Assembly (NCBI GenBank): GCA_016213105.1
Contig: JACRBN010000026.1
Coordinates: 744,001 to 808,000 of the forward strand
Reading direction: 5' to 3'
From: Chloroflexota bacterium
Lineage (GTDB): Bacteria > Chloroflexota > Anaerolineae > Anaerolineales > Villigracilaceae
DNA: 64,000 bases
Shown here: one piece after another, positions 46,006 to 54,523 of the stretch
Layout of the letters: every line of letters begins with the position of its first letter
Position numbering within the stretch: position 1 is the stretch's first letter
Program-made: the position numbers and the translations under genes
The notes under the pieces: generated by a model
Told to the model about the DNA's origin: nothing
Database searches by the model: none
The model's input: the letters and a program-made list of their open reading frames with translations, nothing else

Positions 46006-46815
46006 TCATGCGGAGCATTGGGTCAGATAAAGGATGCCCTCTCGCGCCGCCGTTTCAGCGTCTGGTTGGGGAATGAACTCGCCCGAGACCCAGCCCTGGT
46101 ATCCAGTCTCAAGGAGCGTACCCAAAATGGACTTGAAATCCAGATGCCCCGCGCCGGGATACCAGCGATTCGAATCCGCCACGTGAAAGTGGAAGATGTT
46201 CCTGCCGCAGGTGCGGATGCTCTCCTCGATGACCGGCTCTTCAATGTTCATGTGGAAGGTGTCGAGCAGCAGGCCGAAATTGTCCGCGCCCACACGCTCG
46301 ATCAAGTCCAGTCCCTGCGCCGCATTGTTGATCAGCGTGGTCTCGTAGCGGTTGATCGGCTCCAGCGCCAGGCGGATACCGCTCGGTCGGGCGGCTTCGC
46401 TGCATTCTTGCAGGGCCTCCACGAGCCAGTCCATGGCCTGCGCTTGGTCGACTCCAGGCTTGACGATGCCGCGAATCAAGCCGACGATGATGACCGCCCC
46501 AAAGTGGGCCGCCACGGGGACGTGACTCTTGATCCGCTCGATGGCCGCCCGTCGAATTGCGGGGTCGGGATCGGTGAACGAGAGTCCCTCCTCGCCCCAG
46601 GCCTGTCCCGTGCCAATGGCTGGGACTCTCAAGTTGTATGTGCGGACGAGTTCATCCAGGCGGCCCAGGTCGACCAGCCTGGGATCGCGGATGGCAAGTT
46701 CGACGCCCTGATAGCCAAGGGAGGCGATGCGCGCCAGGTTGGTTTCCAGATCGCCCTTGAACGTCGCGGCCTGGAATTGGGCTTGTTGCGTGGAAAGAAC
46801 GATGGAAAGTTTCAT
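46006..46815 (-). CDS. Sugar isomerase/epimerase, IolO-like (5-keto-L-gluconate epimerase candidate)
   Basis: 269-residue TIM barrel of the xylose isomerase-like/AP endonuclease 2 family. Metal ligands follow the family: Glu in LALEPINRYETT (about 149-160), Asp and His in LLLDTFHMNIEE, His/Arg in FHVADSNRWYPGAGHLDF, and Glu in WVSGEF. In the Thermotoga maritima inositol pathway IolO of this family turns 5-keto-L-gluconate into D-tagaturonate. Co-localisation with IolG, IolM, IolN and UxaE homologues supports that role. By sequence alone it could be another ketose 3-epimerase. Confidence 0.72.
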   Translation of the reverse strand: MKLSIVLSTQQAQFQAATFKGDLETNLARIASLGYQGVELAIRDPRLVDLGRLDELVRTYNLRVPAIGTGQAWGEEGLSFTDPDPAIRRAAIERIKSHVPVAAHFGAVIIVGLIRGIVKPGVDQAQAMDWLVEALQECSEAARPSGIRLALEPINRYETTLINNAAQGLDLIERVGADNFGLLLDTFHMNIEEPVIEESIRTCGRNIFHFHVADSNRWYPGAGHLDFKSILGTLLETGYQGWVSGEFIPQPDAETAAREGILYLTQCSA

Positions 46816-46819
46816 GTTT

Positions 46820-46870
46820 TGACAGTAGACCGTGGACAGTAGACGGTCAATCGTCCACCGTCCACGGTCA
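46820..46870. repeat. GACCGTGGAC palindrome
   Basis: AGACCGTGGACAGTAGACGG and CCGTCCACGGTC on the same strand form a long imperfect hairpin in the 63-bp spacer. A related sequence lies at 52228-52275 between glcF and iolG. Confidence 0.5.
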
Positions 46871-46878
46871 GTGTGGTT

Positions 46879-48075
46879 TTATTTCGCCACGTACGTGATC
46901 TTGCACTCGGAGCGGTCAGTCTGGAGCTTGAGGATATTTTCGGGCAGTTCTTCCAGGCTGATCTTCTTGGTGCTCATGGGAGTCATGTCCATGCCGCTGG
47001 CCATGCACTCGATGACGCGTGGGAAGTTGCCGTGGCCAGAGTGGCCCTGTGCGCCGACGATGCGCGCCTTGCGCACCTGGAGCACCTCGCCAGCGACCTG
47101 CATGCGGGCGTCGGCGCGGGCGGTGACAACCACCGTGCTTAACAGGGTGCGGCCTTCCCAGATGACCTTCTCGATGCCAGGATACACCAAGGCTGGCAAG
47201 CCCGTGGCTTCCATGAACATGTCCGCGCCCATGCCGTCGGTGATTTCGAGCACGCGTTCGGCGAAGTCTTCCTTCAGCGGGTTGACGTGGAAATCGGCGC
47301 CGAGTTTGAGGGCCATGTCGGCGCGTTCCTGCTGGGTCTCGGAGATGATGACCTGCGAGGCGCCAGCGCGCTTGAGGATGGCGCAAGCCGCGATGCCGAC
47401 GGGGCCGCCGCCGAGCACAACCACGCGGTCACCAGGGCGGATTCCGCCGCCGCGTTCGATGGCTGCGTTGTAGGCCACGCAGGTTGGTTCGACCAGGCTG
47501 CCAGCGATGAAAATGTCCTCTTCCTTGTAGCTCTTGCGCAGCGGCTCCAGGCTCCACAGGGTGCGGGAGGGCAGGACGATGTATTTCGTGTAGGCGCCAT
47601 TGACATTGAAGCCGACTTCATCCAACTGTTCGCAGTGATTGGGCTGGCCGTCGGCGCAGGGCTTGCACTGTCCGCACCACAGCATTTCCTCGGTGGTGAC
47701 GGCCTCGCCGCCCTTGAAGGGTTTGTTGGTGCGCTTGTCGCGCGCATTCTTGCCCGCTTCCACGACCACGCCCGAGAACTCATGCCCGAGGATCGACGGG
47801 AAGCCCGTCAGGCCAGGATAATAGATGTAGCCGTCCTTGTCCGCTTGCGCCATGTGAACGTCCGAGCCGCAGATGCCGCAGGCTTTGACTTCCATCAGCA
47901 CTTCCTCGGGGCCAGGAGTGGGGATGTCGTATTCGCGGATTTCCAGTTTCGGATTCCGCCATACCTGGCTGCCCAGGTAGGTTTGACGGCCTTCGATGTC
48001 CTTCGAGCCGAGTTTGAAACCAGGCTTGGGATCCCAGTCAGCGACCAATGTCACGCCTTGCATTTTGCCTTTCAT
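46879..48075 (-). CDS. iolM: Zinc-dependent dehydrogenase, IolM-like (scyllo-inosose 3-dehydrogenase candidate)
   Basis: 398-residue medium-chain dehydrogenase. Catalytic zinc ligands lie in VKACGICGSDVHMA (about 63-76) and GHEFSGVVVEAG (about 96-107). The structural zinc loop is LWCGQCKPCADGQPNHC (about 131-147). The NAD site is VVVLGGGPVGIAACAILKRAG (about 217-237). It has an N-terminal extension of about 45 residues compared with common alcohol dehydrogenases. IolM of T. maritima oxidises scyllo-inosose in the step after IolG. The gene order beside IolN and IolO homologues supports this. AAGGAG Shine-Dalgarno 5 nt before the ATG. Confidence 0.75.
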   Translation of the reverse strand: MKGKMQGVTLVADWDPKPGFKLGSKDIEGRQTYLGSQVWRNPKLEIREYDIPTPGPEEVLMEVKACGICGSDVHMAQADKDGYIYYPGLTGFPSILGHEFSGVVVEAGKNARDKRTNKPFKGGEAVTTEEMLWCGQCKPCADGQPNHCEQLDEVGFNVNGAYTKYIVLPSRTLWSLEPLRKSYKEEDIFIAGSLVEPTCVAYNAAIERGGGIRPGDRVVVLGGGPVGIAACAILKRAGASQVIISETQQERADMALKLGADFHVNPLKEDFAERVLEITDGMGADMFMEATGLPALVYPGIEKVIWEGRTLLSTVVVTARADARMQVAGEVLQVRKARIVGAQGHSGHGNFPRVIECMASGMDMTPMSTKKISLEELPENILKLQTDRSECKITYVAK

Positions 48076-48096
48076 GATTTTCTCCTTATGACTTAT

Positions 48097-48243
48097 GTCA
48101 TTGCGAGGAGCGTTCTTTGCGACGAAGCAATCCTCGCTAAAATGGTGGATATTTCTTGATAAATTTTTCCCGTTAAGCGGGAGATTGCTTCGCCGTCCTT
48201 CACTTTGCTGAAAGACGCTCTGTTCAGGACGGCTCGCAATGAC
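48097..48243. repeat. 147-bp element with GTCATTGCGAG inverted ends
   Basis: GTCATTGCGAG (48097-48107) and CTCGCAATGAC (48233-48243) are exact inverted ends. Inside, CGAAGCAATC and GATTGCTTCG form a second inverted pair. It fills the iolN-iolM spacer. Other copies are at 55628-55749 (intact) and 49389-49496 (decayed). Confidence 0.75.
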
Positions 48244-48246
48244 TAA

Positions 48247-49368
48247 TTAAACTTCGGTGCCCTGACCGATGCGCGGCAGGCCATAGACTGGCTTCCAGCC
48301 CTTGCTTAGCGGCTCGCGCAGATAGGGTTCCATTTCCTTTTCGGTGCGCAGGGTGACTTCTTCCACGGGTGGGACGGTGCCAGCGGGGAATGCATTCAGC
48401 ACATCATCGTGCCACAGGGTCAGGTACTTCAGGATGGCGGCCATCGGGCGCTTGCCCTTCTGGGCGGTGCCAGACTTGGCTTTTCCGACCACGCCTTCGG
48501 GAGTCGCGGCGATCTCGATGGCAAAATGTCCTTCGCCTTCCGACCAACGGCTCGGGCGTCCGAACGGATCGACAGACTTGTCATAGTGCCCTTCGGGCAG
48601 GTAGGACTTGCCTTCGGTGTCGACGGCGTAGTTCATGTCCACCATCTCGGGGTGCAGCAGCAGGCTGAGCGAGGTCTCGGATTCGTCGGCATGGACGAAG
48701 TTGGTGTCCATCACGCCGCCGCGGTTGACGGGGCGGAAGAATTCGCGCACGCCGCGGTGCCAGTCGATGACGCGGAAGATGCCAGGCAGTTGATAGCGTT
48801 TCTGGAATTCCTGCACCGCCGATTCGAGCATCCACAACTGGCCGTGGTTGTTGACGATGAGCTGTTTGCGGAAGCCGTCGTTCCACAGGCCGAGCATGAC
48901 GTCGATCATCATTTCGCGCACAACGTGCTCGCGCACGATGACCGTGCCAGGCATGCCGAGGTGATGATAGGGATGACCGCCGTAGTTCAGGGGAGGCAGG
49001 GCCAGGTTGACGGGAGCGCCGCGCTTGGCAGTGAAGCGGCGCACGCCTTCGCAGATGGCGCTGACGTAGAGCGTGTCGGCGGCGGAGGGCAGGTGCTGGC
49101 CGTGCAGTTCGGTGCATCCGACGGGGATGAAGACGACGTCGTTCTTCTTGCGGTTGGCTTCCACCTGCCAGCGGGTTGTGGTCTGGATGTAGGAACCAGG
49201 CTTGCCCCACTCGACGGGCGACGGGACGCCATAGTCATCCAGGATGGCATCGATCTGCTCATCGTTGGATTCCCAGACTTCCTTCTTCATGCGCCCAACT
49301 GCGTTGTCCTCGAAGAACAGGTCGGGCTGGTTGGTGGGGAGAAATCCTTGCGGTACGTTGGTGGTCAT
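48247..49368 (-). CDS. iolN: Creatininase-family hydrolase, IolN-like
   Basis: 373 residues. The creatininase fold motif VGCTELHGQHLPSAADTLY (about 83-101) supplies the first metal ligands. NYGGHPYHHLGMPGT and IVNNHGQLWML (about 172-182) follow, and HADESETSLSLLL adds a conserved acidic site. Family members hydrolyse cyclic amides or related rings at a binuclear metal centre. In T. maritima IolN of this family cleaves the diketo-inositol ring to 5-keto-L-gluconate. Neighbouring IolM, IolG and IolO homologues make this the best reading. Function in this organism is inference. Confidence 0.75.
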   Translation of the reverse strand: MTTNVPQGFLPTNQPDLFFEDNAVGRMKKEVWESNDEQIDAILDDYGVPSPVEWGKPGSYIQTTTRWQVEANRKKNDVVFIPVGCTELHGQHLPSAADTLYVSAICEGVRRFTAKRGAPVNLALPPLNYGGHPYHHLGMPGTVIVREHVVREMMIDVMLGLWNDGFRKQLIVNNHGQLWMLESAVQEFQKRYQLPGIFRVIDWHRGVREFFRPVNRGGVMDTNFVHADESETSLSLLLHPEMVDMNYAVDTEGKSYLPEGHYDKSVDPFGRPSRWSEGEGHFAIEIAATPEGVVGKAKSGTAQKGKRPMAAILKYLTLWHDDVLNAFPAGTVPPVEEVTLRTEKEMEPYLREPLSKGWKPVYGLPRIGQGTEV

Positions 49369-49388
49369 TTTATTGCTCCTTTGTGTAT

Positions 49389-49496
49389 GTCATTGCGAGG
49401 AGGGCGTGCTTTGCCCGACGACGTGTGCCACGCAGTGGTAAGCAATCTCTTGTTGATCGGAGATGGCCTGGGGAAGTGCTCCGCCTCGCAGGAATG
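49389..49496. repeat. Decayed copy of the GTCATTGCGAG element
   Basis: The left end GTCATTGCGAG (49389-49399) is intact. The right end reads CTCGCAGGAATG (49485-49496). The inner AAGCAATCTC remains. It occupies the glcD-iolN spacer. Confidence 0.55.
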
Positions 49497-49498
49497 CA

Positions 49499-50878
49499 TT
49501 AATCAGGAAATACTTTTCCAGGATTCAAAATGTTGAGCGGATCCAGCGCGGCCTTGATCCGTTTTTGGATGTCGAGCGACACCGCGCCGAGGGCTGTTTC
49601 CATGTACGGACGTTTCAGCGCCCCGACTCCGTGCTCGCCCGACAGCGTGCCGCCGAGTTCCAAGGCGATGGCGAACTCCTCGGCGACCATCTGCTCGACC
49701 TTTTTCCATTGTTCAGGGTCGCGCTTGTCGAACAGGATGTTGGGGTGCAGGTTGCCGTCCCCCGCGTGGCCAAAGATGACGATGGGCAGCCCATATTTCG
49801 CGCTGACGGCTTTGATGCGGCGGATTGCTTCGGGGATGGCGCTGCGCGGCACAGTGATGTCCTCACCCAGTTTATTCGGGGCTTTCCGCGCCAGAGCAGG
49901 GGACACCGACCGACGCGCCTTCCACAAGCTGGAGCGTTCCGCTTCGTTCGCCGCGACCTTGACCTGCCTTGCCCCGCACTGACGGCAGATCTCAGCGATG
50001 GCTTCGATCTCGCGCAGCACGCCCGCCTCGTCCGCGCCGTCGGTTTCGATCAGCAGGGTGGCTTCCACGTCCAGGGGCAGGCCGAGGTGCAGGGACTCCT
50101 CGATGCAGGCGATGGCGGTCTCATCCATCAGTTCGAGGGTGGCAGGCACGATCCCCGCGGAGAGAATCGCGTTGACCGTGCGCGAGGCATCCGCCAGGGC
50201 TGGGAATTCGACCAGTGCGGTGCGGGCAAATTTCGGCTTGGCGGTCAGGCGCAGCAGCGCTTCGGTGATGATGCCCAGCGTCCCTTCCGAGCCAGTCAGG
50301 AGCGCGGTCAGGTCGTAGCCAACCACATCCTTGATGAGTTTCCCGCCCGTGCGCAGGATGCGCCCATCGGCCAGGACAACGGTCAGACCGAGCACGTAGT
50401 CGCCCGTCACACCATATTTCAAACAGCGCGGCCCGCCCGCGTTGCAGGCGATGTTTCCGCCGATGGTCGAGTGTTTGATGCTGGACGGGTCGGGCGGGTA
50501 AAACAGCCCAAGTATTTCCACGGCCGCTTGCAGGTCGGCGGTGACGATGCCCGCCTCGGCGTGGACGGTGGCGTTGACCTCGTCAATTTCCAGGATGCGG
50601 TTCATGCGCGTCATCGAAAGGGTGATGCCGCCGCGAAACGGGACGGAGGCCGCCGTCAGCCCAGAGCCCATCCCGCGCGTCACGACGGGAATGCGCTCAC
50701 GCGCCGCCAGTTTCACGATCTGGCTGACCTGCTCGGTGGTGCGCGGCAGGACAACCACGTCTGGGCGGTGCTCCTCGAAGGTGCCGTCGTAACTGTAGAC
50801 GGCCAGATCTTCGGGCGTGTGCAGGATGCCGTCCCTGCCAGTGATTTGTTCCAGTTCTGCGATGAGGGTTTTATCCAT
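49499..50878 (-). CDS. glcD: FAD-linked hydroxyacid oxidase subunit (GlcD-like)
   Basis: 459 residues. The PCMH-type FAD domain has VVLPRTTEQVSQIVKLA, TRGMGSGLTAASVPFRGGI (about 69-87) and DPSSIKHSTIGGNIACNAGGPRCLKYG (about 126-152). The C-terminal FAD-oxidase domain has FGHAGDGNLHPNILFD (about 374-389) and ALELGGTLSGEHGVG. Such proteins oxidise glycolate or D-lactate with the Fe-S partner encoded upstream, passing electrons to quinone. The substrate may be a pathway hydroxyacid here, which is inference. Start chosen at 50878 (MDKTLIAELEQ). The ATG overlaps the GlcF stop by 8 bp. No GlcE is present. Confidence 0.85.
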   Translation of the reverse strand: MDKTLIAELEQITGRDGILHTPEDLAVYSYDGTFEEHRPDVVVLPRTTEQVSQIVKLAARERIPVVTRGMGSGLTAASVPFRGGITLSMTRMNRILEIDEVNATVHAEAGIVTADLQAAVEILGLFYPPDPSSIKHSTIGGNIACNAGGPRCLKYGVTGDYVLGLTVVLADGRILRTGGKLIKDVVGYDLTALLTGSEGTLGIITEALLRLTAKPKFARTALVEFPALADASRTVNAILSAGIVPATLELMDETAIACIEESLHLGLPLDVEATLLIETDGADEAGVLREIEAIAEICRQCGARQVKVAANEAERSSLWKARRSVSPALARKAPNKLGEDITVPRSAIPEAIRRIKAVSAKYGLPIVIFGHAGDGNLHPNILFDKRDPEQWKKVEQMVAEEFAIALELGGTLSGEHGVGALKRPYMETALGAVSLDIQKRIKAALDPLNILNPGKVFPD

Positions 50879-52217
50879 CACTTTTCTCTTTGTTGATCGT
50901 AGTAACGACTTCAGTCGTTTCTTCGCGGGAGCGACTGAAGTCGCCGCTACGGTATGCCTGGTCGAGAAGTTCAATCGGATGCACGACCTGCACATTCAAT
51001 CCGCGCTGGCGGATGCCGACGTTCAATTGCATCTGGCAGCCTGGGCAACCCGAGGCGATATATTCGGCCTGCGTGTTTTCGAGGTTGTCCATCTTGCGGC
51101 CCAGCACCTTGAGCGAGGTTTCGTAATGGGTGATGAGCTGACTGCCCGCCGAGCCGCAGCACCAATCCGCTTCGGACATTTCCACGAACTCGATGCCGTC
51201 GATCATTTGCAGCAATGTGCGCGGCTGCTTCCATACGCCCTGACCGCGCCGCAGGTGACAGGGATCGTGATAGGTGACGCGCGCTTCGATGCGTCCCTGC
51301 GGTTTTTCGAGCGGAATGCTCATCAGGTACTCGCTCACGTCGCGAACTTTTTTGCTAAAGGCTGAGGCGCGCTCTGCCCAGGCTGGATCGTCTTTTAACA
51401 ATTGACCACAATCCTTGAGCGTCGAGCCGCAGGTGGCGCAGTCGGTGACGATGATTTCAACCCTGGCCTGCTCGAAGAGCGCGATGTTATGCTGCGCCTG
51501 CGCCATGACCAAATCCTGCCGCCCATACCCAGCGGCGGGCATTCCGCAGCAGACGGTTTCCTTCGGGGTGATGACGGTGCAGCCGTTGCGGGCCAGCACG
51601 CGGACGGTGGCATTGCTTTCCTCGGCGAACATCAGGCTTTGGGCGCAGCCCAGGAAAAAGCCGACCCGATAGCGGCTCTCGCCTGCGGAGTTGGTGACCT
51701 CGGGCAATACCTGTCGCAGCGGACGCTGGGGCAGGCGCGGCAGCATGGCTTCCATGTCGCGGATTTTGGCGGGCATCAACTTCATTAATCCCAGCACGTG
51801 GACGATGCGGCGCAAGCCAAGCTTTTCGTAGATACGCAACGGCAGGGTCGCCAGTTCCATGCGGTTTGGATTTGGGATCAGTTTTCCGAACAGGGTCTCC
51901 TTCCAACCCGCGGGGCGAATCTGTTCCTGCACCTGGCGCATCTCCAGCGCCAGATCGGCGGGATGAATGCCCACGGGACAGGCGTCGTTGCAGGCCATGC
52001 AGGCGAAGCAACTGTACATCTGCTCCATCAGGTTGGGACTGAGTTCGAGTTCGCCATCCAGGCCCTTGCGGGTCAGCGCAACTCGTCCGCGCGGAGAGGC
52101 GGTCTCGCTGAGATATTCGCGATACGTCGGGCAGACAGACAAACACAACCCGCAGCGGATGCAGTTGAGGTATTGGTCTTCAGAGGGTCGGGTCAGGTTG
52201 TCTGTTTGCACGGTCAT
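50871..52217 (-). CDS. glcF: Fe-S oxidase subunit (GlcF-like)
   Basis: 448 residues. Two 4Fe-4S sites lie in CIRCGLCLSVCP (about 19-30) and CFACMACNDACP (about 70-81). Two CCG domains have CCGMPAAGYGR (about 226) and WCCGSAGSQLITHY (about 352), as in GlcF and LutA/GlpC-like proteins. It carries electrons from the GlcD subunit. Start at 52217 (MTVQTDNLTR) is the best of several weak choices. The last 20 or so residues (SGDFSRSREETTEVV...) are encoded by an inserted palindromic repeat and are not family-like. Confidence 0.85.
   Translation of the reverse strand: MTVQTDNLTRPSEDQYLNCIRCGLCLSVCPTYREYLSETASPRGRVALTRKGLDGELELSPNLMEQMYSCFACMACNDACPVGIHPADLALEMRQVQEQIRPAGWKETLFGKLIPNPNRMELATLPLRIYEKLGLRRIVHVLGLMKLMPAKIRDMEAMLPRLPQRPLRQVLPEVTNSAGESRYRVGFFLGCAQSLMFAEESNATVRVLARNGCTVITPKETVCCGMPAAGYGRQDLVMAQAQHNIALFEQARVEIIVTDCATCGSTLKDCGQLLKDDPAWAERASAFSKKVRDVSEYLMSIPLEKPQGRIEARVTYHDPCHLRRGQGVWKQPRTLLQMIDGIEFVEMSEADWCCGSAGSQLITHYETSLKVLGRKMDNLENTQAEYIASGCPGCQMQLNVGIRQRGLNVQVVHPIELLDQAYRSGDFSRSREETTEVVTTINKEKSDG
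50898..50951. repeat. Twin GACTGAAGTC palindromes in the 3' end of glcF
   Basis: AACGACTTCAGTCGTT followed by GCGACTGAAGTCGC, enclosed by CGTAG and CTACG. Same core as 3443-3460 with different but complementary flanks. It encodes the C-terminal tail of GlcF. Confidence 0.65.
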
Positions 52218-52278
52218 ATCCTTGGTTTGACGGTGGACGATGAGCAACCCACCGTCCTCGGTCTACCGTCACGGTCTC

Positions 52279-53292
52279 TTATCCGATCTCACTTACTTTG
52301 ACGGGGCGGTTCTCGCGCAGTGATTTGATTGCGGCATATCCGAGCACCACGGCGGCGCGGCCATCCGTGCCAGTGGTCGGGGTGGGCTTGTCGTCGCGGA
52401 CGCACTCGATGAACTGGCGCACTTCCTCCACGTAGCAGGGCGCATAACGCTGCATGAAGAAGTAGGGCGGCTTGGCGGATGTGAATCCGCTGGTGCTGCC
52501 TTTGACGGCGGTGGTCTCTTTCTCGTTTTCCATCATGGCAGTGCCATTCGAGCAGAACACCTCCAGCCGTTGGTCATATCCATAGACCGACTTGCGGCTG
52601 TTGTCGATGGTGCCCATTGCCCCGTTGGCAAATTTGAGCAGGATCAATCCCGTGTCGATGTCGCCGAATTCCTTCAGCTCATCGTTGAGCAACACTGCCC
52701 CGTGGGCGTACACTTCCTCGACATCTCCCATCTGGTAGCGCACCATGTCCAGATCGTGGATGCCCAAATCGAGGAACATGCCACCCGAAACCCGCAGGAA
52801 ATCCATGGAGGGGAAGTCCGGGTCCCGGTTGACGATGTGCAGGATGCAGGGACGGCCGATTTCGCCTGAGGCGACGATGTCCCGCACCTCTTTGTAGCTC
52901 TTGTCGAAGCGGCGGTTGAACCCGACCTGCAGCTTGACTCCCGCTTTTTCGACCGCTTCCAACGCTTCGTCGATCTCGGACAGATCCATGGCCAGCGGCT
53001 TCTCGCAGAAGATTTGTTTTCCAGCCAGGGCCGCATCCTTGATGATGAAGGCGTGAGTCGGGGTGCTGGTTGCGATCAGGACGGCTTCGATTTCGGGATC
53101 GTTGAGCAGTTCGTGATAGTCCTGCACCACGCGCTGGATGCCGAGTTCGTCCGCCACAGCCTGGGCAACTTCCAGGCGGATGTCGCAGACAGCCACCAGT
53201 TCCGCCTGGGGAATGAGGGTGGCAATGTTCCGAGTGTGGACGCTCCCCATGCGTCCCGTTCCAATCACAGCGATCTTTATTTTTCTTGTCAT
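52279..53292 (-). CDS. iolG: Inositol 2-dehydrogenase-like oxidoreductase (Gfo/Idh/MocA)
   Basis: 337 residues. The Rossmann N-terminus KIAVIGTGRMGSVHTRNI (about 5-22) binds NAD. FCEKPLAMDLSEID (about 93-106) contains the catalytic Lys of EKP. VGFNRRFDKSYKEV and SGGMFLDLGIHDLDMVRYQMG (about 169-189, catalytic Asp and His) are typical of myo-inositol 2-dehydrogenase. It would make scyllo-inosose from myo-inositol, the first step of the pathway encoded here. Related sugar dehydrogenases cannot be excluded by sequence. Located between glcF and a zinc dehydrogenase, all on the minus strand. Confidence 0.82.
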   Translation of the reverse strand: MTRKIKIAVIGTGRMGSVHTRNIATLIPQAELVAVCDIRLEVAQAVADELGIQRVVQDYHELLNDPEIEAVLIATSTPTHAFIIKDAALAGKQIFCEKPLAMDLSEIDEALEAVEKAGVKLQVGFNRRFDKSYKEVRDIVASGEIGRPCILHIVNRDPDFPSMDFLRVSGGMFLDLGIHDLDMVRYQMGDVEEVYAHGAVLLNDELKEFGDIDTGLILLKFANGAMGTIDNSRKSVYGYDQRLEVFCSNGTAMMENEKETTAVKGSTSGFTSAKPPYFFMQRYAPCYVEEVRQFIECVRDDKPTPTTGTDGRAAVVLGYAAIKSLRENRPVKVSEIG

Positions 53293-53353
53293 GTTTTTCC
53301 TCTCACCCTCCCCTATTGCGCAGCAATGGGGGAGGGACGGGGTGGGGGGCCAA

Positions 53354-54397
53354 CTACATCTTCATCACGATCTTCATCGCACTCTTGGGCCCGTGCTTCA
53401 TGGTCTTGGCATCCAGGCCCAGGCAGGAGAACGCATCCAGGCCTTCCTCGAGCGGGATGACCTTGGTGAAGAACGGTTTCATGTTCAGGCGATTTTCCTG
53501 GAAGATGCGGATGGACGGCACCATGGTGTTCTGCCCGAGATACAGGCCGATGATCTTGGTGGCCCAGCGTGTGATCTCGTTCGGGACGATGTTGGCGGTG
53601 ATGGAGGAGTCCATGCCGAAGGGCAGCACCTTGCCGCCAGGAGTCACGCACTTGAGCGCCTGCTCAATGGCATTACCCGTCGCTTCGATGACGATGTCCG
53701 CCTTGCGGCCGTAGGTAAACTCGGTGATCTTTTCTTCGATGTTGACTTCGTTGGGATTCCAGACGGTCAGGCCGCATTCCTTGGCGACGCTGATGCGGAA
53801 CGGGTCGATCTCGGTCACAGCCACCTTGGCGGCGATGTTCTTGGCAAACTGCGCAAACAGGTAGCCGATCGGGCCAAAGCCGAGGATGAGCACGTAGTCG
53901 TAGGGCAGCATTTGCAGGTGATTCATGCCGTTGACCACGGTTGCCAGCGTCTCGACCTGCGAGCCGAACACATCGTCGATCTCGTCGGGCAGCACGTAGC
54001 ACTGTTTCTCGGGCACGAGGCAGTACTCGGCGTAGCCGCCGTCGCGCATCACGCCGATGGCGTTTTGCTTGATCTCAACGCACTGGCTGGTCAGGCCCAT
54101 GCGGCAGAAGGTGCAGAATCCACAGCGGATGTTGTTGTCGACGGCCACGCGGTCGCCGAGCTTGACGTGGTGAACGTGCGTGCCGACTTCGACGATCTCG
54201 CCGCAGAATTCGTGGCCGAGGATGGTGTTGGGCCTGAAGTGATGCTTGCCTTCCATGATCTTGACATCCGTGCCGCAGATGCCCACGCGGCTGACCTTGA
54301 TCAGCACATCATCGGGTTCCTTGACGTGGGGGATATCCCGCTGCTCAAGAACCAGTTTGCCGACTTCCTTGAATACGAGCGCCTTCATCTTATCCAT
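53354..54397 (-). CDS. Zinc-dependent medium-chain dehydrogenase (polyol/idonate type)
   Basis: 347 residues. Catalytic zinc ligands are in VGICGTDVKIMEGKHHF and ILGHEFCGEIV. The structural zinc loop is CGFCTFCRMGLTSQC (about 93-107). The NAD site is VLILGFGPIGYLFAQFA (about 165-181). It resembles sorbitol, L-idonate and threonine dehydrogenases, and the substrate is probably a sugar acid or polyol of the pathway. Start at 54397 after AAAGGAG. The CACACGTGTG operator lies 28 bp upstream, so it is likely the first gene of the iol transcript that runs to iolO. Confidence 0.85.
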   Translation of the reverse strand: MDKMKALVFKEVGKLVLEQRDIPHVKEPDDVLIKVSRVGICGTDVKIMEGKHHFRPNTILGHEFCGEIVEVGTHVHHVKLGDRVAVDNNIRCGFCTFCRMGLTSQCVEIKQNAIGVMRDGGYAEYCLVPEKQCYVLPDEIDDVFGSQVETLATVVNGMNHLQMLPYDYVLILGFGPIGYLFAQFAKNIAAKVAVTEIDPFRISVAKECGLTVWNPNEVNIEEKITEFTYGRKADIVIEATGNAIEQALKCVTPGGKVLPFGMDSSITANIVPNEITRWATKIIGLYLGQNTMVPSIRIFQENRLNMKPFFTKVIPLEEGLDAFSCLGLDAKTMKHGPKSAMKIVMKM

Positions 54398-54424
54398 TTC
54401 GATCTCCTTTGATTTATTAAGTAA

Positions 54425-54438
54425 TGCACACGTGTGCA
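54425..54438. promoter_or_regulatory. Predicted LacI-family operator, copy 1
   Basis: TGCACACGTGTGCA is a perfect 14-bp palindrome with a central CG, the usual form of a LacI-family site. The core GCACACGTGTGC recurs at 62343-62354, at the start site of the lacI-family gene. Confidence 0.7.
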
Positions 54439-54459
54439 TAGTTGGACAAAAAATTACGC

Positions 54460-54516
54460 AGGGGTGGGTCTTTTCCAACATCCTTGACGCTGGATCAACG
54501 CAGGAGACCCACCCCT
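54460..54516. repeat. Inverted repeat with AGGGGTGGGTCT arms
   Basis: AGGGGTGGGTCT (54460-54471) and AGACCCACCCCT (54505-54516) are exact inverted arms around 33 bp. It lies just after the PfkB kinase stop and may end its transcript or be a small mobile element. Confidence 0.55.
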
Positions 54517-54523
54517 ATTTGTC

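Noticed and set aside
45499-46842. 447-residue plus-strand frame over azlC/azlD and the iolO gene
   Set aside because: Crosses real genes on both strands. AzlD and IolO motifs lie in other frames.
49463-50896. 477-residue plus-strand frame opposite glcD
   Set aside because: Shadow of glcD, which carries all FAD-domain motifs.
53354-54397. Threonine dehydrogenase partner of the alpha-oxoamine synthase at 34207
   Set aside because: The genes are about 18 kb apart and the dehydrogenase belongs to the inositol locus by position and operator.
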